Assembly (NCBI GenBank): GCA_002393835.1
Contig: DGTW01000282.1
Span: 1 to 16,310 of the forward strand
Origin: Treponema sp. UBA4326
Lineage (GTDB): Bacteria; Spirochaetota; Spirochaetia; Treponematales; Treponemataceae
Length of the DNA stretch: 16,310 nucleotides
Reading direction: 5' to 3'
Of this stretch, positions 1-7,882 are shown piece by piece. Below the pieces are notes generated by a model. That model was not told the origin of the DNA, did no database searches, and was given only the letters and a program-made list of their open reading frames with translations. A program made the position numbers and the translations under genes. Each line of letters opens with the position of its first letter. Within the stretch, counting starts at the first letter, position 1.

Positions 1-118
1 ACAAAAATCCCGAAGCCAGCAAAAACAGCCCCGTAACGATATAAGCAATCGGACTGGTAAAGTAAGCTTTGATTTCACGCTTGAATATGATAATGGAAGG
101 TTTCGTTTTCTTATCCAT
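1..118 (-). CDS. ABC-2 type transporter permease, N-terminal fragment
   Basis: Only the first 39 codons lie in the window; the gene continues past position 1. The visible protein begins MDKKTKPSIIIFKREIKAYF, followed by TSPIAYIVTGLFLLASGFL. This is the usual start of GldF-like ABC-2 permeases: a short basic cytoplasmic segment, the 'FKRE.KAYF.SP' motif, then the first membrane helix. The ATG at 118-116 has an AGGAG ribosome binding site at 126-130 with good spacing. It lies directly downstream of an ABC ATPase on the same strand, so the two probably form one exporter complex in the inner membrane. The 101-bp gap between them is filled by an AT-rich inverted repeat. The substrate cannot be told from this fragment. 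Confidence 0.8.
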   Translation of the reverse strand, partial: MDKKTKPSIIIFKREIKAYFTSPIAYIVTGLFLLASGFL

Positions 119-141
119 TGTTTTTCTCCTAAAATTTTAGA

Positions 142-218
142 CACGAATTACACAAATTAACACGAATTAAAATTTTAAAATAATTAGTGTTAATTCGCTA
201 AATTAGTGTTAATTCGTG
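142..218. repeat. AT-rich inverted repeat with an internal tandem repeat
   Basis: The arm at 142-169 is imperfectly complementary to the arm at 181-218, so a transcript of either strand could form a long AT-rich hairpin. Within the right arm a 16-bp unit (182-197 and 201-216) is repeated with a 19-bp period. The element fills the space between the ABC ATPase stop (220-222) and the permease ribosome binding site (126-130). It could dampen or stabilise the downstream part of the operon mRNA; no such role is shown by the sequence itself. Confidence 0.6.
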
Positions 219-219
219 G

Positions 220-1161
220 TTAATTTTCAACTGTAAGTCCGTGGAAGATGTCTTCCAGGCTGTTCTTTCTAAGGGCAAGCTCGTAGATTGTCCAGTTTTT
301 GCCTGCACAGAGGCGGAAAAGTTCCGGCCGGATTTCCTGGCCGTCTTTTGCACTGACCAGAAGCGAAATTGCATTTGGAGCAGACTCGATTTTGTCGCCT
401 TCCGTAACAGTGCAGGAATCCACATTATTAATAGAAGAAATTGAACTTTTTGCCTCTTCCTCGCTTGCTCCGTCAATCTGGATGTAGACGGTTTCGGCAT
501 GGCCATATCGCTCCCGCAATTCCTGAGTGGGGCTGTCAGCCACTACTTTACCTTTTGAAATGATAATTACCCGGCCACAAAGCATTTCAACTTCGCTCAA
601 AATATGGGTTGAGATGATGACGGTGCGGGTTTTACCGATTTCACGGATAAGGTTTCGAACATCTTCGATTTGGTTGGGATCGAGGCCTGATGTCGGTTCG
701 TCAAGAATCAAAATCTCCGGGTCGTTCATAAGGGCGTGAGCCAGACCAACGCGCTGCTTGTATCCCCGTGAAAGCTCTGAGATGTTTTTGTGCATGACTT
801 CCTTGAGACCGCACTCTTCGCAAAGTTTCGGAATTTTTTCGTCTGGATTCTGATTTTGCATGAGGGCGACATAGCGGAGGTATTCCTCGACAATCATATC
901 CGCATAAAGGGGAGCAGACTCCGGCATGTAGCCGATTTTTTGCTTGGCCTCGACAGGATTCTGCGTGATGTCGATTCCGTCGATAAGGACCGTGCCGCTT
1001 GTGGGCTTGAAAAATCCGGTAATCATTCGCATGGTGGTTGATTTTCCGGCACCGTTAGGGCCAAGAAGACCTACAATCTGCCCGGTCGGAATCGAAAAGC
1101 TGACATCATCGACAGCCTTGAACTCGCCGAAGCGCTTAGAAAGATTTGAAACTTCAATCAT
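220..1161 (-). CDS. ABC transporter ATP-binding protein (GldA/CcmA-like)
   Basis: A 313-residue ATPase subunit of an ABC-2 type exporter, expected on the cytoplasmic face of the inner membrane and paired with the permease downstream. Walker A is GPNGAGKST (residues 34-42), the signature is LSRGYKQR (130-137) in place of the common LSGGQ, Walker B is ILILDE (150-155), and the H-loop histidine is H186 in STHIL. The LSRGYKQR signature is usual for the GldA-like branch. A C-terminal extension of about 100 residues (roughly 215-313), typical of drug/gliding-type exporters, follows the nucleotide-binding domain. The start at 1161 is chosen because the protein begins MIEVSNLSKRFG at the normal domain edge; an AAGGA lies 11 bases upstream. 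It is divergent from the HAD gene, with a 71-bp shared upstream region. The substrate is unknown. Confidence 0.9.
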   Translation of the reverse strand: MIEVSNLSKRFGEFKAVDDVSFSIPTGQIVGLLGPNGAGKSTTMRMITGFFKPTSGTVLIDGIDITQNPVEAKQKIGYMPESAPLYADMIVEEYLRYVALMQNQNPDEKIPKLCEECGLKEVMHKNISELSRGYKQRVGLAHALMNDPEILILDEPTSGLDPNQIEDVRNLIREIGKTRTVIISTHILSEVEMLCGRVIIISKGKVVADSPTQELRERYGHAETVYIQIDGASEEEAKSSISSINNVDSCTVTEGDKIESAPNAISLLVSAKDGQEIRPELFRLCAGKNWTIYELALRKNSLEDIFHGLTVEN

Positions 1162-1189
1162 TTTTGTGATTTTCCTTGCAAGTTTTTTC

Positions 1190-1226
1190 TATAATTTAAA
1201 CCAAAATGTATGAAATAGGTTATACT
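1190..1226 (+). promoter_or_regulatory. candidate -10 elements of the HAD gene
   Basis: Two plus-strand -10-like hexamers lie in the divergent intergenic region: TATAAT at 1190-1195 and TATACT at 1221-1226. The second is only six bases from the ATG at 1233 and would give a leaderless mRNA. The first would leave a leader of about 30 bases with only a weak AGG before the start. Neither has a convincing -35 element. Confidence 0.4.
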
Positions 1227-1232
1227 TTTTTT

Positions 1233-1910
1233 ATGAAAAATTCAATTTTAGACAAGATGAAATGCGCAATTTTTGACATGGACGGCACTATTCTGGATTC
1301 AATGCCCATGTGGCACACAATTGCCAACACTTACCTTGAGAGCATAGGAAAAAATCCCCGCGAAGATTTATGGGATAATGTCAAACGGCTGAATATGATT
1401 GAGACAGCCCAGTATTTTATTGATGAATATGATGTAAAAAAAAGCATAGAAGAAATCGGAATTGAAGTAAAAGAACTGATTATGAAATTCTACGGTTCAA
1501 GTCTGCAGCTCAAAGACGGTGCAAGAGCCTTCCTTGAAGAATTGAACAGAAGGAAGATTCCCTGCGTGCTTGCCACTGCAACAGAAAGAAGCTGTACCAT
1601 CGCCTGCATGAAGAGGCTTGACTGCGATAAATATTTCAAAGAAATAATCACCTGCCTGGATTTAAACACTTCAAAATCAAGCCCGCTGATTTTCGAGGAA
1701 AGCGCAAGAAGGTGCGGGGCAAAGCCTGAGGAAGCCGTCGTCTTTGAAGATGCCCTTCACGCACTGAGGACAGCCCACAAAGCCGGATTCAAGACCTGCG
1801 CCGTCTACGACCAGAGCAGTGAGGAGAGGACGGAGCCGCCACAGACGGACTGGGAAAGAATCCTTGAATTTACTGACATGAGCTGCATGAATTTAAGGGA
1901 ACTGATTTGA
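1233..1910 (+). CDS. HAD-superfamily hydrolase (beta-phosphoglucomutase/phosphatase-like)
   Basis: A 225-residue haloacid-dehalogenase-fold protein, probably a soluble phosphatase or phosphomutase acting on a small phosphorylated metabolite. Motif I is FDMDGT with D15 (nucleophile) and D17. Motif II is in VLATATERS (T115/T117). The motif III lysine is probably K148. Motif IV is VFED (E172, D173). A helical cap of subfamily I type lies between motifs I and II (about 20-105). Length and layout fit the beta-phosphoglucomutase-like group, but the substrate cannot be assigned. Possible starts are 1206, 1233 and 1257. I prefer 1233 because TATACT ends six bases upstream; 1206 has no ribosome binding site and would lie upstream of that promoter. 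The gene converges on the CYTH gene, with repeat element A between them. Confidence 0.85.
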   Translation: MKNSILDKMKCAIFDMDGTILDSMPMWHTIANTYLESIGKNPREDLWDNVKRLNMIETAQYFIDEYDVKKSIEEIGIEVKELIMKFYGSSLQLKDGARAFLEELNRRKIPCVLATATERSCTIACMKRLDCDKYFKEIITCLDLNTSKSSPLIFEESARRCGAKPEEAVVFEDALHALRTAHKAGFKTCAVYDQSSEERTEPPQTDWERILEFTDMSCMNLRELI

Positions 1911-1911
1911 T

Positions 1912-2015
1912 GCGGTAGGGATAGGAGCTGCGCCGCAGGCGTTCCGAAACGAAGTTGAGGAATGGAGCGCACTTAGCGCGTAACAGCGAATAGCCCGACG
2001 GCGAAGCCGGACCGC
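1912..2015 (-). repeat. GC-rich structured intergenic element, copy A
   Basis: One of three related elements in the window, in reverse orientation to copies B (9850-9971) and C (15503-15622). Its ends pair (GCGGT at 1912-1916 with ACCGC at 2011-2015). Internal hairpins are CTGC/GCAG (1928-1938), GCGC/GCGC (1967-1979) and CGGC/GCCG (1999-2009). Read on the minus strand, it shares with copy B the words CATTCCT and TTCGGAAC just before the last hairpin, and it shares GGTC or TCGGG-type words after the first hairpin with C. It lies between the convergent stops of the HAD and CYTH genes and may help terminate both transcripts. Confidence 0.6.
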
Positions 2016-2037
2016 CCGAATTTTCAGTCTTAAACTT

Positions 2038-2667
2038 TTACTTTTTCAAAATCTCCGCCCAGGAACGGCTGTCCTTTTTTTTGGGGTCAAGGTTCAGGGC
2101 AAGGAGGATTTTTTCAAGCTTTTGCCGTACCTCGTCGGCCGTAAAATCGTCGCCCGTGTACTCGATTTCGATATATGGAAGTGAATTTACCTTTTCGAGT
2201 TCCAGATGAGCTTCAAAGGACGGATTATCTGAATGAGTGCAGATTACGGAGATAGAGTCCTTTTTCTTTTCAAACCACTTTATGTAGCCCGCAGCTGCAA
2301 AAAAGGCTCGGAGGACGGCCGGATTTTCGATGAAAGTCTCGTGCTCGCGGTTATATTCAATGCCGTTTTCGATTGACTTTTGCTTGATGCAGAAATATGC
2401 TTTTTCGACTTCTTCGCCGTACATGTCAATTCCGCTGGGCAAAAGAGGCTGTTTTTTTTCGCTCCTGATTCTGATGACCCGAAGCTCCTTGTTTTTAAGC
2501 CTCTCCTCGTGAGTCTTGTAAAGGGAAAAATATTCATCGCTTTTAAGAATTTTTTCTGCATTAGCCACCGAAAGCCCCTGAATCTTTGAAGGCTCCAGCA
2601 AAAAGCTCTTAATTCGGGAATATTCTTCGTTTGTTAGCGGTATTTTCAGTTCAATTTCACGGGACAT
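2038..2667 (-). CDS. CYTH-domain protein (class IV adenylate cyclase / triphosphatase-like)
   Basis: A 209-residue CYTH-fold (triphosphate tunnel) protein. The diagnostic ExExK motif is at the N terminus (REIELK: E4, E6, K8). The family's alternating charged strands follow: RVIRIRS, FCIKQKS, EYNREHE, WFEKKKDSIS, HLELEKV and YIEIEYTGDD. It ends with DSRSWAEIL, close to the C-terminal 'RSY.ELL' motif of CyaB-type cyclases. It could be a class IV adenylate cyclase, a thiamine triphosphatase or an inorganic triphosphatase; the sequence alone does not decide. It lies 44 bp downstream of the COG2426-type gene on the same strand. A TATAAT exactly six bases before the ATG and no Shine-Dalgarno suggest its own leaderless promoter. 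Confidence 0.85.
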   Translation of the reverse strand: MSREIELKIPLTNEEYSRIKSFLLEPSKIQGLSVANAEKILKSDEYFSLYKTHEERLKNKELRVIRIRSEKKQPLLPSGIDMYGEEVEKAYFCIKQKSIENGIEYNREHETFIENPAVLRAFFAAAGYIKWFEKKKDSISVICTHSDNPSFEAHLELEKVNSLPYIEIEYTGDDFTADEVRQKLEKILLALNLDPKKKDSRSWAEILKK

Positions 2668-2673
2668 AGTAAA

Positions 2674-2679
2674 ATTATA
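2674..2679 (-). promoter_or_regulatory. -10 element of the CYTH gene, leaderless
   Basis: A perfect TATAAT on the minus strand, followed by TTTACT and then the ATG at 2667. Transcription starting the usual 6-7 bases downstream would begin at the start codon. No ribosome binding site is present and the -35 region is weak. Confidence 0.5.
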
Positions 2680-2711
2680 GCAGTTTTTTGCGGAAAAACC
2701 TAGGCGAAACT

Positions 2712-3206
2712 TTATGAGGCAACGCTTGCCACAGTAAAACTCAGGGTGAGCATGATGATTCCTGCAAGAAGTACGCCTGAAATTACTGAAATACAGGTCT
2801 TTTTCCAGTCCATGTCAAGGAGACTTGCGGCAAGAGTACCCGTCCAGGCACCAGTCCCGGGCAAGGGGATTCCAACGAACAAAAAGAGGGCGAAATAAAG
2901 CCCCCTGCCCGCCTTTTCCTGTAATTTTGCCCCACCACGATGGCCTTTTTCGAGGCAGAAACGGCAGATTCCGCCTATAACTCGTTTATCCTGGCCCCAC
3001 TCAAGGAATTTTCTGGCAAACAGAAAGATAAAGGGAACCGGGAGCATATTTCCGACCATGCAGGTGACGAAAAGAAGGACGAGGGTGAGCGGAGTCATCT
3101 CGATATTCTGAGCGGCAAAAAGTCCGACACCCACAGGAATTGCCCCTCGAAGCTCAATCAGGGGAACCATGGAAACAAAAAAGGAAATAAAAAGAGCTTT
3201 AGTCAT
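2712..3206 (-). CDS. small integral membrane protein, COG2426 / putative small multidrug export family
   Basis: A 164-residue inner-membrane protein with about four to five hydrophobic segments (roughly 4-30, 38-65, 103-130 and 136-162). Two family motifs are clear: ELRGAIPVG (residues 18-26) and GIPLPGTGAWTG (112-123). Both are hallmarks of the Sm_multidrug_ex family (COG2426). A cytoplasmic basic loop lies near residues 65-102 and contains an H/C-rich stretch (CRFCLEKGH, 81-89). The family name implies drug export, but the transport role is poorly established. The start at 3206 has no ribosome binding site; TATCAT lies ten bases upstream. It is followed on the same strand by the CYTH gene and is divergent from the chemoreceptor gene. 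Confidence 0.8.
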   Translation of the reverse strand: MTKALFISFFVSMVPLIELRGAIPVGVGLFAAQNIEMTPLTLVLLFVTCMVGNMLPVPFIFLFARKFLEWGQDKRVIGGICRFCLEKGHRGGAKLQEKAGRGLYFALFLFVGIPLPGTGAWTGTLAASLLDMDWKKTCISVISGVLLAGIIMLTLSFTVASVAS

Positions 3207-3216
3207 AAGTCAGAAC

Positions 3217-3222
3217 ATGATA
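3217..3222 (-). promoter_or_regulatory. -10-like element of the COG2426 gene
   Basis: TATCAT on the minus strand, ten bases before the ATG at 3206, with no Shine-Dalgarno in between. The predicted 5' leader would be only about 2-5 bases. Confidence 0.35.
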
Positions 3223-3263
3223 ATGAAATAAAAAATAAAAATAAAGGCAAAAATACTTTTTTC

Positions 3264-3292
3264 TTGAAAATCTCTATGATTTAAAATATACT
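3264..3292 (+). promoter_or_regulatory. sigma-70-type promoter of the chemoreceptor gene
   Basis: TTGAAA at 3264-3269 and TATACT at 3287-3292 are separated by exactly 17 bases. This is the best -35/-10 pair in the window. The predicted start is near 3299, giving a leader of about 38 bases that includes the GGAG ribosome binding site at 3327-3330. Confidence 0.7.
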
Positions 3293-3336
3293 GAAGTTAC
3301 TTCATATAGAAACACTTGTACTTTTTGGAGAGTTTT

Positions 3337-5475
3337 ATGAAAAAACACTACATCTCGACATCAAGAAAATTTTCAGTGGGTGCGATAATAATCATGCTTA
3401 TCGTCCTTGCGATATCTTCCATTACAACCAGTATCTTTTTTGCCCGCTATTGCCTTGAAAATTTTTACGACAAGGCCGGTGCTGAGCTTTACGCATTTTC
3501 TGACGCAATAAGCATGTTTTTCGGCGCAAAGGAAGTCGAACTGAATGTCTTCGCAGAATCCCGTGTAGTAAAACAAGCTGATGACACTATTCATTCCTTT
3601 GTTGATGAAGTCGGTGACATTCAGATTCTCGGCTATGAAAAAAGCCCTGCCGAAGAAGCAATCAGAGAAGTATGCAAGAATTTTGCGGCGGCTGACAAGG
3701 ATATTGCTGAAATCTACATTGGAACCAAGTGGGGCGGCTACGCCACAAACTTCGACAGTTCCATGTCCGGCGGCTATGACCCCAGAAAACGAGGCTGGTA
3801 TAAGACAGCCACAGAGGGAAACGGAAAAGTAATGATTACAGATGCTTTTGCCTCCACAGTAGGGGCAACTGTCGTTGGAATCACCCGCTCTGTTTATGAT
3901 CTCAACAAAGAATTCATAGGAAATTCTTCTATTGAAGTTTCTCTAGACACACTCACACAGATACTTTCCACGGTAGATGTCGGCAAAGATGCCTTCCTTA
4001 TGATGATTCAAAAAGACGGAATCATTTTGGCAGATTCATCTCCAGCAAAGAACAATTTCAAGAACATAAGTGAAATCAACATTCCGAGCCTTAAAGAATT
4101 CATTTCAAGTCCAGCTGGCAATGGCAGCATAAAGATTAATGGCAGCACCTACTTCTCAAAATTCATTACGAACCAGCAGACTGGCTATCAAATCGTGGCT
4201 TTCTGTCCGAAAAGAACTGTCTTTGCGACCTTTTACAAGACCCTTTCATATACGATTCTCATCTGTCTTTTCATAACGCTCGTAACATCAATCTGTGTAT
4301 CCCTCTTCACCAGAAAGACAATGAAGCCTCTCAAAAAAATAATCGCTTCTCTGGAAGAAGTCGCAAACAATGATTTCACCCATACAATTGAAGTCACCAG
4401 TCAGGATGAACTTGGAAGCGTAACGCAGACATTCAACGATACGATGGGAACCCTCCGCTCAACATTCAGCCTTATATCCCAGAATACAAACGAGCTGGAT
4501 AAAATCGGAAACGGACTTGCAAACGACATGAGCAACATTTCAAGCGAAATCTCAAAAATCGCCGGAAATATCGTTTCAATCAGTTCACAATCTCAGTCCC
4601 TGAACCAAAGCGTGGAGCAAACGGCAAGTTCAGAAGAGGAAATAGCAAAAGCAATCGAAAAGCTCAGTGCCAGCACGGAATCTCAGTATGAGTGCGTTGA
4701 AAATTCAAAACGAAGCGCAAATAAGATGGTAGAAAACATTTCTGACATCTCAAACTCAATCAGAAACACCAGCGAGGCCGTCAAATCACTGCTTGATGCA
4801 ACCAACACTGGAAAGTCAAACATGAAAAAGTCAGCCGAAATCGCCCAGAAAATTGCAGATGCCTCAGGCGGTTTGCAGGAAGCCTCAAAGGTCATTCTGA
4901 ATGTAGCAAGCCAGACAAATCTTCTGGCCATGAATGCGGCAATCGAAGCGGCACATGCGGGAGAAGCAGGACAGGGCTTTGCGGTCGTCGCTGATGAAAT
5001 CAGAAGCCTTGCCGAGCAGTCTTCAAAACAGGGAAAAGTCATCACCCAGACACTTAAAGATGTTGGCCTTGAAATCAATAATCTGGCAGAATCAACGAGA
5101 ACGGTTGAGCAGAGTTTTGCCGAAATTTACAATCTCTCAGAAAACGTAGATAAACTCACTGGCAATGTAAAAAATGTCATGGGCGAACACGAAGAAAGCT
5201 GCAAGGATGTTCTTTCGGCCATAAATGAAATCGAAAAAGCTACAAGCAGCGTAAAAAGAGAATCTGAAGGAATTTACAGCGCAAGCCAGCAGGTTTCAAG
5301 TGCGGTGGGAAACATGACAAACATCGCCTCAACCCTCTCTTCCCAAATGAGCGAAATGGGAGCAGGGGCAAGAAGCATTACTGAATCAAGTGAAGTCGTG
5401 AATGAACTCACACAAAAAAACAAGGGGAAAATATCCGCTTTGGCCAGCGAAATCAACAAATTCAAAATCAGCTGA
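3337..5475 (+). CDS. methyl-accepting chemotaxis protein with dCache-like sensor
   Basis: A 712-residue transmembrane chemoreceptor that should signal through CheW/CheA. In order: membrane helix about 14-37; periplasmic double-Cache-like domain about 38-300; second helix about 302-325; HAMP domain about 326-378; long helical signalling domain about 390-700. The signalling hairpin tip reads [20 protein letters not shown] (537-556). The sensor has Y147, R152, W154 and Y155 in YDPRKRGWY, the ligand-pocket pattern of dCache domains. The aromatic-acid pair and distal aspartate of the full amino-acid-binding motif appear replaced (F171, E200 nearby), so the ligand may not be a standard amino acid. 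There is no C-terminal methyltransferase-tether pentapeptide. ATG 3337 is chosen over the in-frame TTG at 3316 because GGAG lies six bases upstream. Confidence 0.93.
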   Translation: MKKHYISTSRKFSVGAIIIMLIVLAISSITTSIFFARYCLENFYDKAGAELYAFSDAISMFFGAKEVELNVFAESRVVKQADDTIHSFVDEVGDIQILGYEKSPAEEAIREVCKNFAAADKDIAEIYIGTKWGGYATNFDSSMSGGYDPRKRGWYKTATEGNGKVMITDAFASTVGATVVGITRSVYDLNKEFIGNSSIEVSLDTLTQILSTVDVGKDAFLMMIQKDGIILADSSPAKNNFKNISEINIPSLKEFISSPAGNGSIKINGSTYFSKFITNQQTGYQIVAFCPKRTVFATFYKTLSYTILICLFITLVTSICVSLFTRKTMKPLKKIIASLEEVANNDFTHTIEVTSQDELGSVTQTFNDTMGTLRSTFSLISQNTNELDKIGNGLANDMSNISSEISKIAGNIVSISSQSQSLNQSVEQTASSEEEIAKAIEKLSASTESQYECVENSKRSANKMVENISDISNSIRNTSEAVKSLLDATNTGKSNMKKSAEIAQKIADASGGLQEASKVILNVASQTNLLAMNAAIEAAHAGEAGQGFAVVADEIRSLAEQSSKQGKVITQTLKDVGLEINNLAESTRTVEQSFAEIYNLSENVDKLTGNVKNVMGEHEESCKDVLSAINEIEKATSSVKRESEGIYSASQQVSSAVGNMTNIASTLSSQMSEMGAGARSITESSEVVNELTQKNKGKISALASEINKFKIS

Positions 5476-5505
5476 GCCGTAAGCCGCCCATAGCAAAGCA
5501 GAGAT

Positions 5506-5531
5506 ACTATTTTCAAATGAGGAAAAATAGT
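5506..5531. promoter_or_regulatory. inverted repeat over the topoisomerase operon promoter
   Basis: ACTATTTT (5506-5513) and AAAATAGT (5524-5531) are perfect 8-bp inverted arms around a 10-base centre. They cover the -35 region and end two bases before the TATAAT at 5533. This could be an operator, or an AT-rich weak terminator for the chemoreceptor transcript, whose stop is 30 bp upstream. The sequence does not separate the two. Confidence 0.45.
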
Positions 5532-5532
5532 T

Positions 5533-5538
5533 TATAAT
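5533..5538 (+). promoter_or_regulatory. -10 element of the parEC operon
   Basis: A perfect TATAAT eight bases before the ATG at 5547. No Shine-Dalgarno is found, so the mRNA may be leaderless or nearly so. The in-frame TTG at 5538 overlaps the hexamer and is not a plausible start. The -35 region is weak (TTTCAA at 5511-5516, 16-base spacer). Confidence 0.5.
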
Positions 5539-5546
5539 TGTATGCT

Positions 5547-7871
5547 ATGGGTGGAATTAAAAAAGAAGAGAAGGAAACGACGGCTAAAAAGGCTGCCGTG
5601 AAATCTGTGTCTGCAAAGGCAGTTTCGGCAAAATCAACGACAAGCGTAAAAAAAGCCGAACCAAAAGCAGCGGCATCAGCTGTAGCCGCTGTAACAAAGG
5701 AAAGCGCCGCAAAAGCCGCAAGTCCGTCAGCAAAAACAACAACAGTCGAAAAGAAATCAGCGCCGGCAAGTACAAGTGTAAAGAAAACGCCGGCAAAATC
5801 TGTCACAAGCACGAAAACAACTGAAAAAGATACTTCTGCAAAATCAAAAAAGCCTGTGGCCGGAATCGACGAGAACGGAACTTTCCGCGCCTGGGACAAC
5901 GCAAAGACCGTGGCGAAGTCAAAGAAAGTGGCGGGAGCAGGCTCTGCCGTAGAAGAGCGGGCAGCAGACAAAAAAGCCACCGCCGAAGCAGAAAAAAAAC
6001 TTGAGGCCGCAAAAAAAGCTGACCCGAACGCAGGCATGGCAAAAAAAGAAGTTAACGCCTCGGACTACTCTGACGACAAAATCCGCCATCTGGATGCGCT
6101 TGAGCATATCCGCCTGCGTTCAGGAATGTACATCGGTCGTCTTGGCGACGGCTCAAACCAGAACGACGGAATCTACATCCTCTTAAAAGAAATAATCGAC
6201 AACTCAATCGACGAATTCATCATGGGATTCGGAAACAAAATCGATGTTGAAATCAAGGAAAACCGGGTAAAAGTGCGGGATTATGGCCGTGGCATTCCTC
6301 TTGGAAAAGTCGTAGAATGTGTCTCTGAAATCAACACCGGCGGCAAATACAACGACGATGTCTTCCAGTTCTCAGTGGGTATGAACGGTGTCGGTACAAA
6401 AGCCGTAAACGCCCTTTCTTCTTATTTTAGAGTAGTCTCCATCCGTGACGGAAAATGCGTTGAGGCAGTCTTTGCCGAAGGAAAGCTCCAGTCAAACAAA
6501 TCCGGGGCGGTAAAACCGGGCACAAAAAACGGCACTTACTTTGAATTCGTTCCCGATACAAAAATCTTCGGAAAATATGAGTTCAACATGGAATTCGTCG
6601 AAAAACGAATGTGGAACTACGCTTACCTGAACTCAGGCCTCACCCTGCGCCTTAACGGTCAGGATTTCCAGAGCCAGAACGGCCTTCTCGACCTTCTCAC
6701 AAAAGAACTTGAATCAGAGACAATCTACCCAATCGGCTCTTACACAGGCGAACATCTTCAGTTCGCTTTCACCCACACGAATTCTTACGGCGAAAATTAT
6801 TTCTCATTCGTAAACGGCCAGTACACTTCGGACGGAGGAACCCACCTTACGGCTTTTAAGGAAGGCTTTATCAAGGGCGTGAATGACTTCTTCCAGTCAA
6901 GCTACAAATCAGAGGATGTAAGGGAAGGAATCACGGCGGCTGTTCTGGTCAAAGTAAAAGATCCGGTTTTTGAAAGCCAGACCAAGAACAAGCTGGGAAA
7001 CACCGACATCCGCCCTTGGATTGTAGCGGAAGTTCAAAGCGGCCTGGACAACTGGCTCCACAAAAATCCAAAGGCTGCGGAACGGCTCAAGGCAAAAATA
7101 GAAGCAAACGAAAAACTCCGCACAGAGCTTTCAAGCGTCAAAAAGCAGATGAAAGAAGCGGCCAAAAAGATGAGCATCCGCATTCCAAAGCTGGATGACT
7201 GCCGCTTCCACCTGAAAGACGGCTCAAAAGGCGAGAATTCCATGATTTTCATCACCGAGGGACAGTCTGCTTCGGGCGTTATGACCCACTCACGGAACGC
7301 TGACTATCAGGCAATTTTCTCCCTTCGCGGTAAGCCTGAAAACATGTACGGAAAGCGCCAGACCGACATCTACAAAAATGACGAGCTACATCAGCTTATG
7401 ATGGCTCTCGGAATCGAAAACAGCGTAGAAGACCTCAAATACTCAAAAATCGTCATCGCGACTGATGCCGATAACGACGGCTTCCATATCAGAAATCTGG
7501 TTCTCACCTTCTTTTTGGGCTATTTTGAGGAGCTTGTCACCAGCGGCAGGGTCTATATCCTTGAAACGCCCCTCTTCCGCGTGCGAAACAAAAAAGAAAA
7601 CATCTACTGCTACTCTGAGGACGAGCGGGACAAGGCTCAGGCAAAACTCGGGAAATCATGCGAAACCAGCCGATTCAAAGGTCTGGGGGAAATCAACCCC
7701 AGCGAGTTCAAGCAATTCATCGCACCGGACACAATCCGCCTGACCCCGGTGGAAATCAGCCAGCTTAAAATCATTCCCCAGCTCCTGTCATTCTACATGG
7801 GCAAAAACACCCCGGAACGCAGGAAATTCATCGAGAATAATTTGCTGAGCAACGCGGAGATTGATGCGTAA
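5547..7871 (+). CDS. parE: DNA topoisomerase IV subunit B with Lys/Ala-rich N-terminal tail
   Basis: A 774-residue ATPase/TOPRIM subunit of a type IIA topoisomerase. Residues 1 to about 175 are low-complexity Lys, Ala, Ser and Thr, resembling histone H1-type tails, and are absent from ordinary ParE. The GHKL ATPase follows: KEIIDNSIDE (E215, N219, D222), DYGRGIP (D245-P251), and the ATP lid GGKYND through GMNGVGTKAVNALS (265-291). The transducer has QTKNKLGN (478-485). TOPRIM has ITEGQSASG (E571; most relatives have EGDSAGG) and TDADNDG (D640, D642, D644). RFKGLGE lies at 709-715. ParC follows after 11 bp. I chose ATG 5547 because TATAAT is just upstream and the frame is open throughout the tail. 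An internal start at 6036 (MAKKEVNAS) would remove the tail and cannot be excluded. Naming as ParE rather than GyrB rests on its partner lacking a GyrA box. Confidence 0.88.
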   Translation: MGGIKKEEKETTAKKAAVKSVSAKAVSAKSTTSVKKAEPKAAASAVAAVTKESAAKAASPSAKTTTVEKKSAPASTSVKKTPAKSVTSTKTTEKDTSAKSKKPVAGIDENGTFRAWDNAKTVAKSKKVAGAGSAVEERAADKKATAEAEKKLEAAKKADPNAGMAKKEVNASDYSDDKIRHLDALEHIRLRSGMYIGRLGDGSNQNDGIYILLKEIIDNSIDEFIMGFGNKIDVEIKENRVKVRDYGRGIPLGKVVECVSEINTGGKYNDDVFQFSVGMNGVGTKAVNALSSYFRVVSIRDGKCVEAVFAEGKLQSNKSGAVKPGTKNGTYFEFVPDTKIFGKYEFNMEFVEKRMWNYAYLNSGLTLRLNGQDFQSQNGLLDLLTKELESETIYPIGSYTGEHLQFAFTHTNSYGENYFSFVNGQYTSDGGTHLTAFKEGFIKGVNDFFQSSYKSEDVREGITAAVLVKVKDPVFESQTKNKLGNTDIRPWIVAEVQSGLDNWLHKNPKAAERLKAKIEANEKLRTELSSVKKQMKEAAKKMSIRIPKLDDCRFHLKDGSKGENSMIFITEGQSASGVMTHSRNADYQAIFSLRGKPENMYGKRQTDIYKNDELHQLMMALGIENSVEDLKYSKIVIATDADNDGFHIRNLVLTFFLGYFEELVTSGRVYILETPLFRVRNKKENIYCYSEDERDKAQAKLGKSCETSRFKGLGEINPSEFKQFIAPDTIRLTPVEISQLKIIPQLLSFYMGKNTPERRKFIENNLLSNAEIDA

Positions 7872-7882
7872 AAGGAAAAAAA

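Noticed and set aside
130..137. LSRGYKQR signature of the ABC ATPase as a defect (protein residues 130-137)
   Set aside because: This variant is usual in the GldA-like branch, so it is not evidence of loss of function.
142..218. CRISPR-like array from the AT-rich repeats
   Set aside because: There are only two short tandem units with no spacers of constant length, and the pattern is an inverted repeat.
3316..3336. TTG start extending the chemoreceptor by seven residues
   Set aside because: The ATG at 3337 has a GGAG at ideal spacing and the extension would place the ribosome binding site inside the coding region.
5513..6037. Minus-strand open frame of 174 codons opposite the parE tail
   Set aside because: It is the mirror of the Lys/Ala-rich coding repeat, giving a Phe/Ala/Ser-rich string with no domain; the plus frame continues into a clear ParE.
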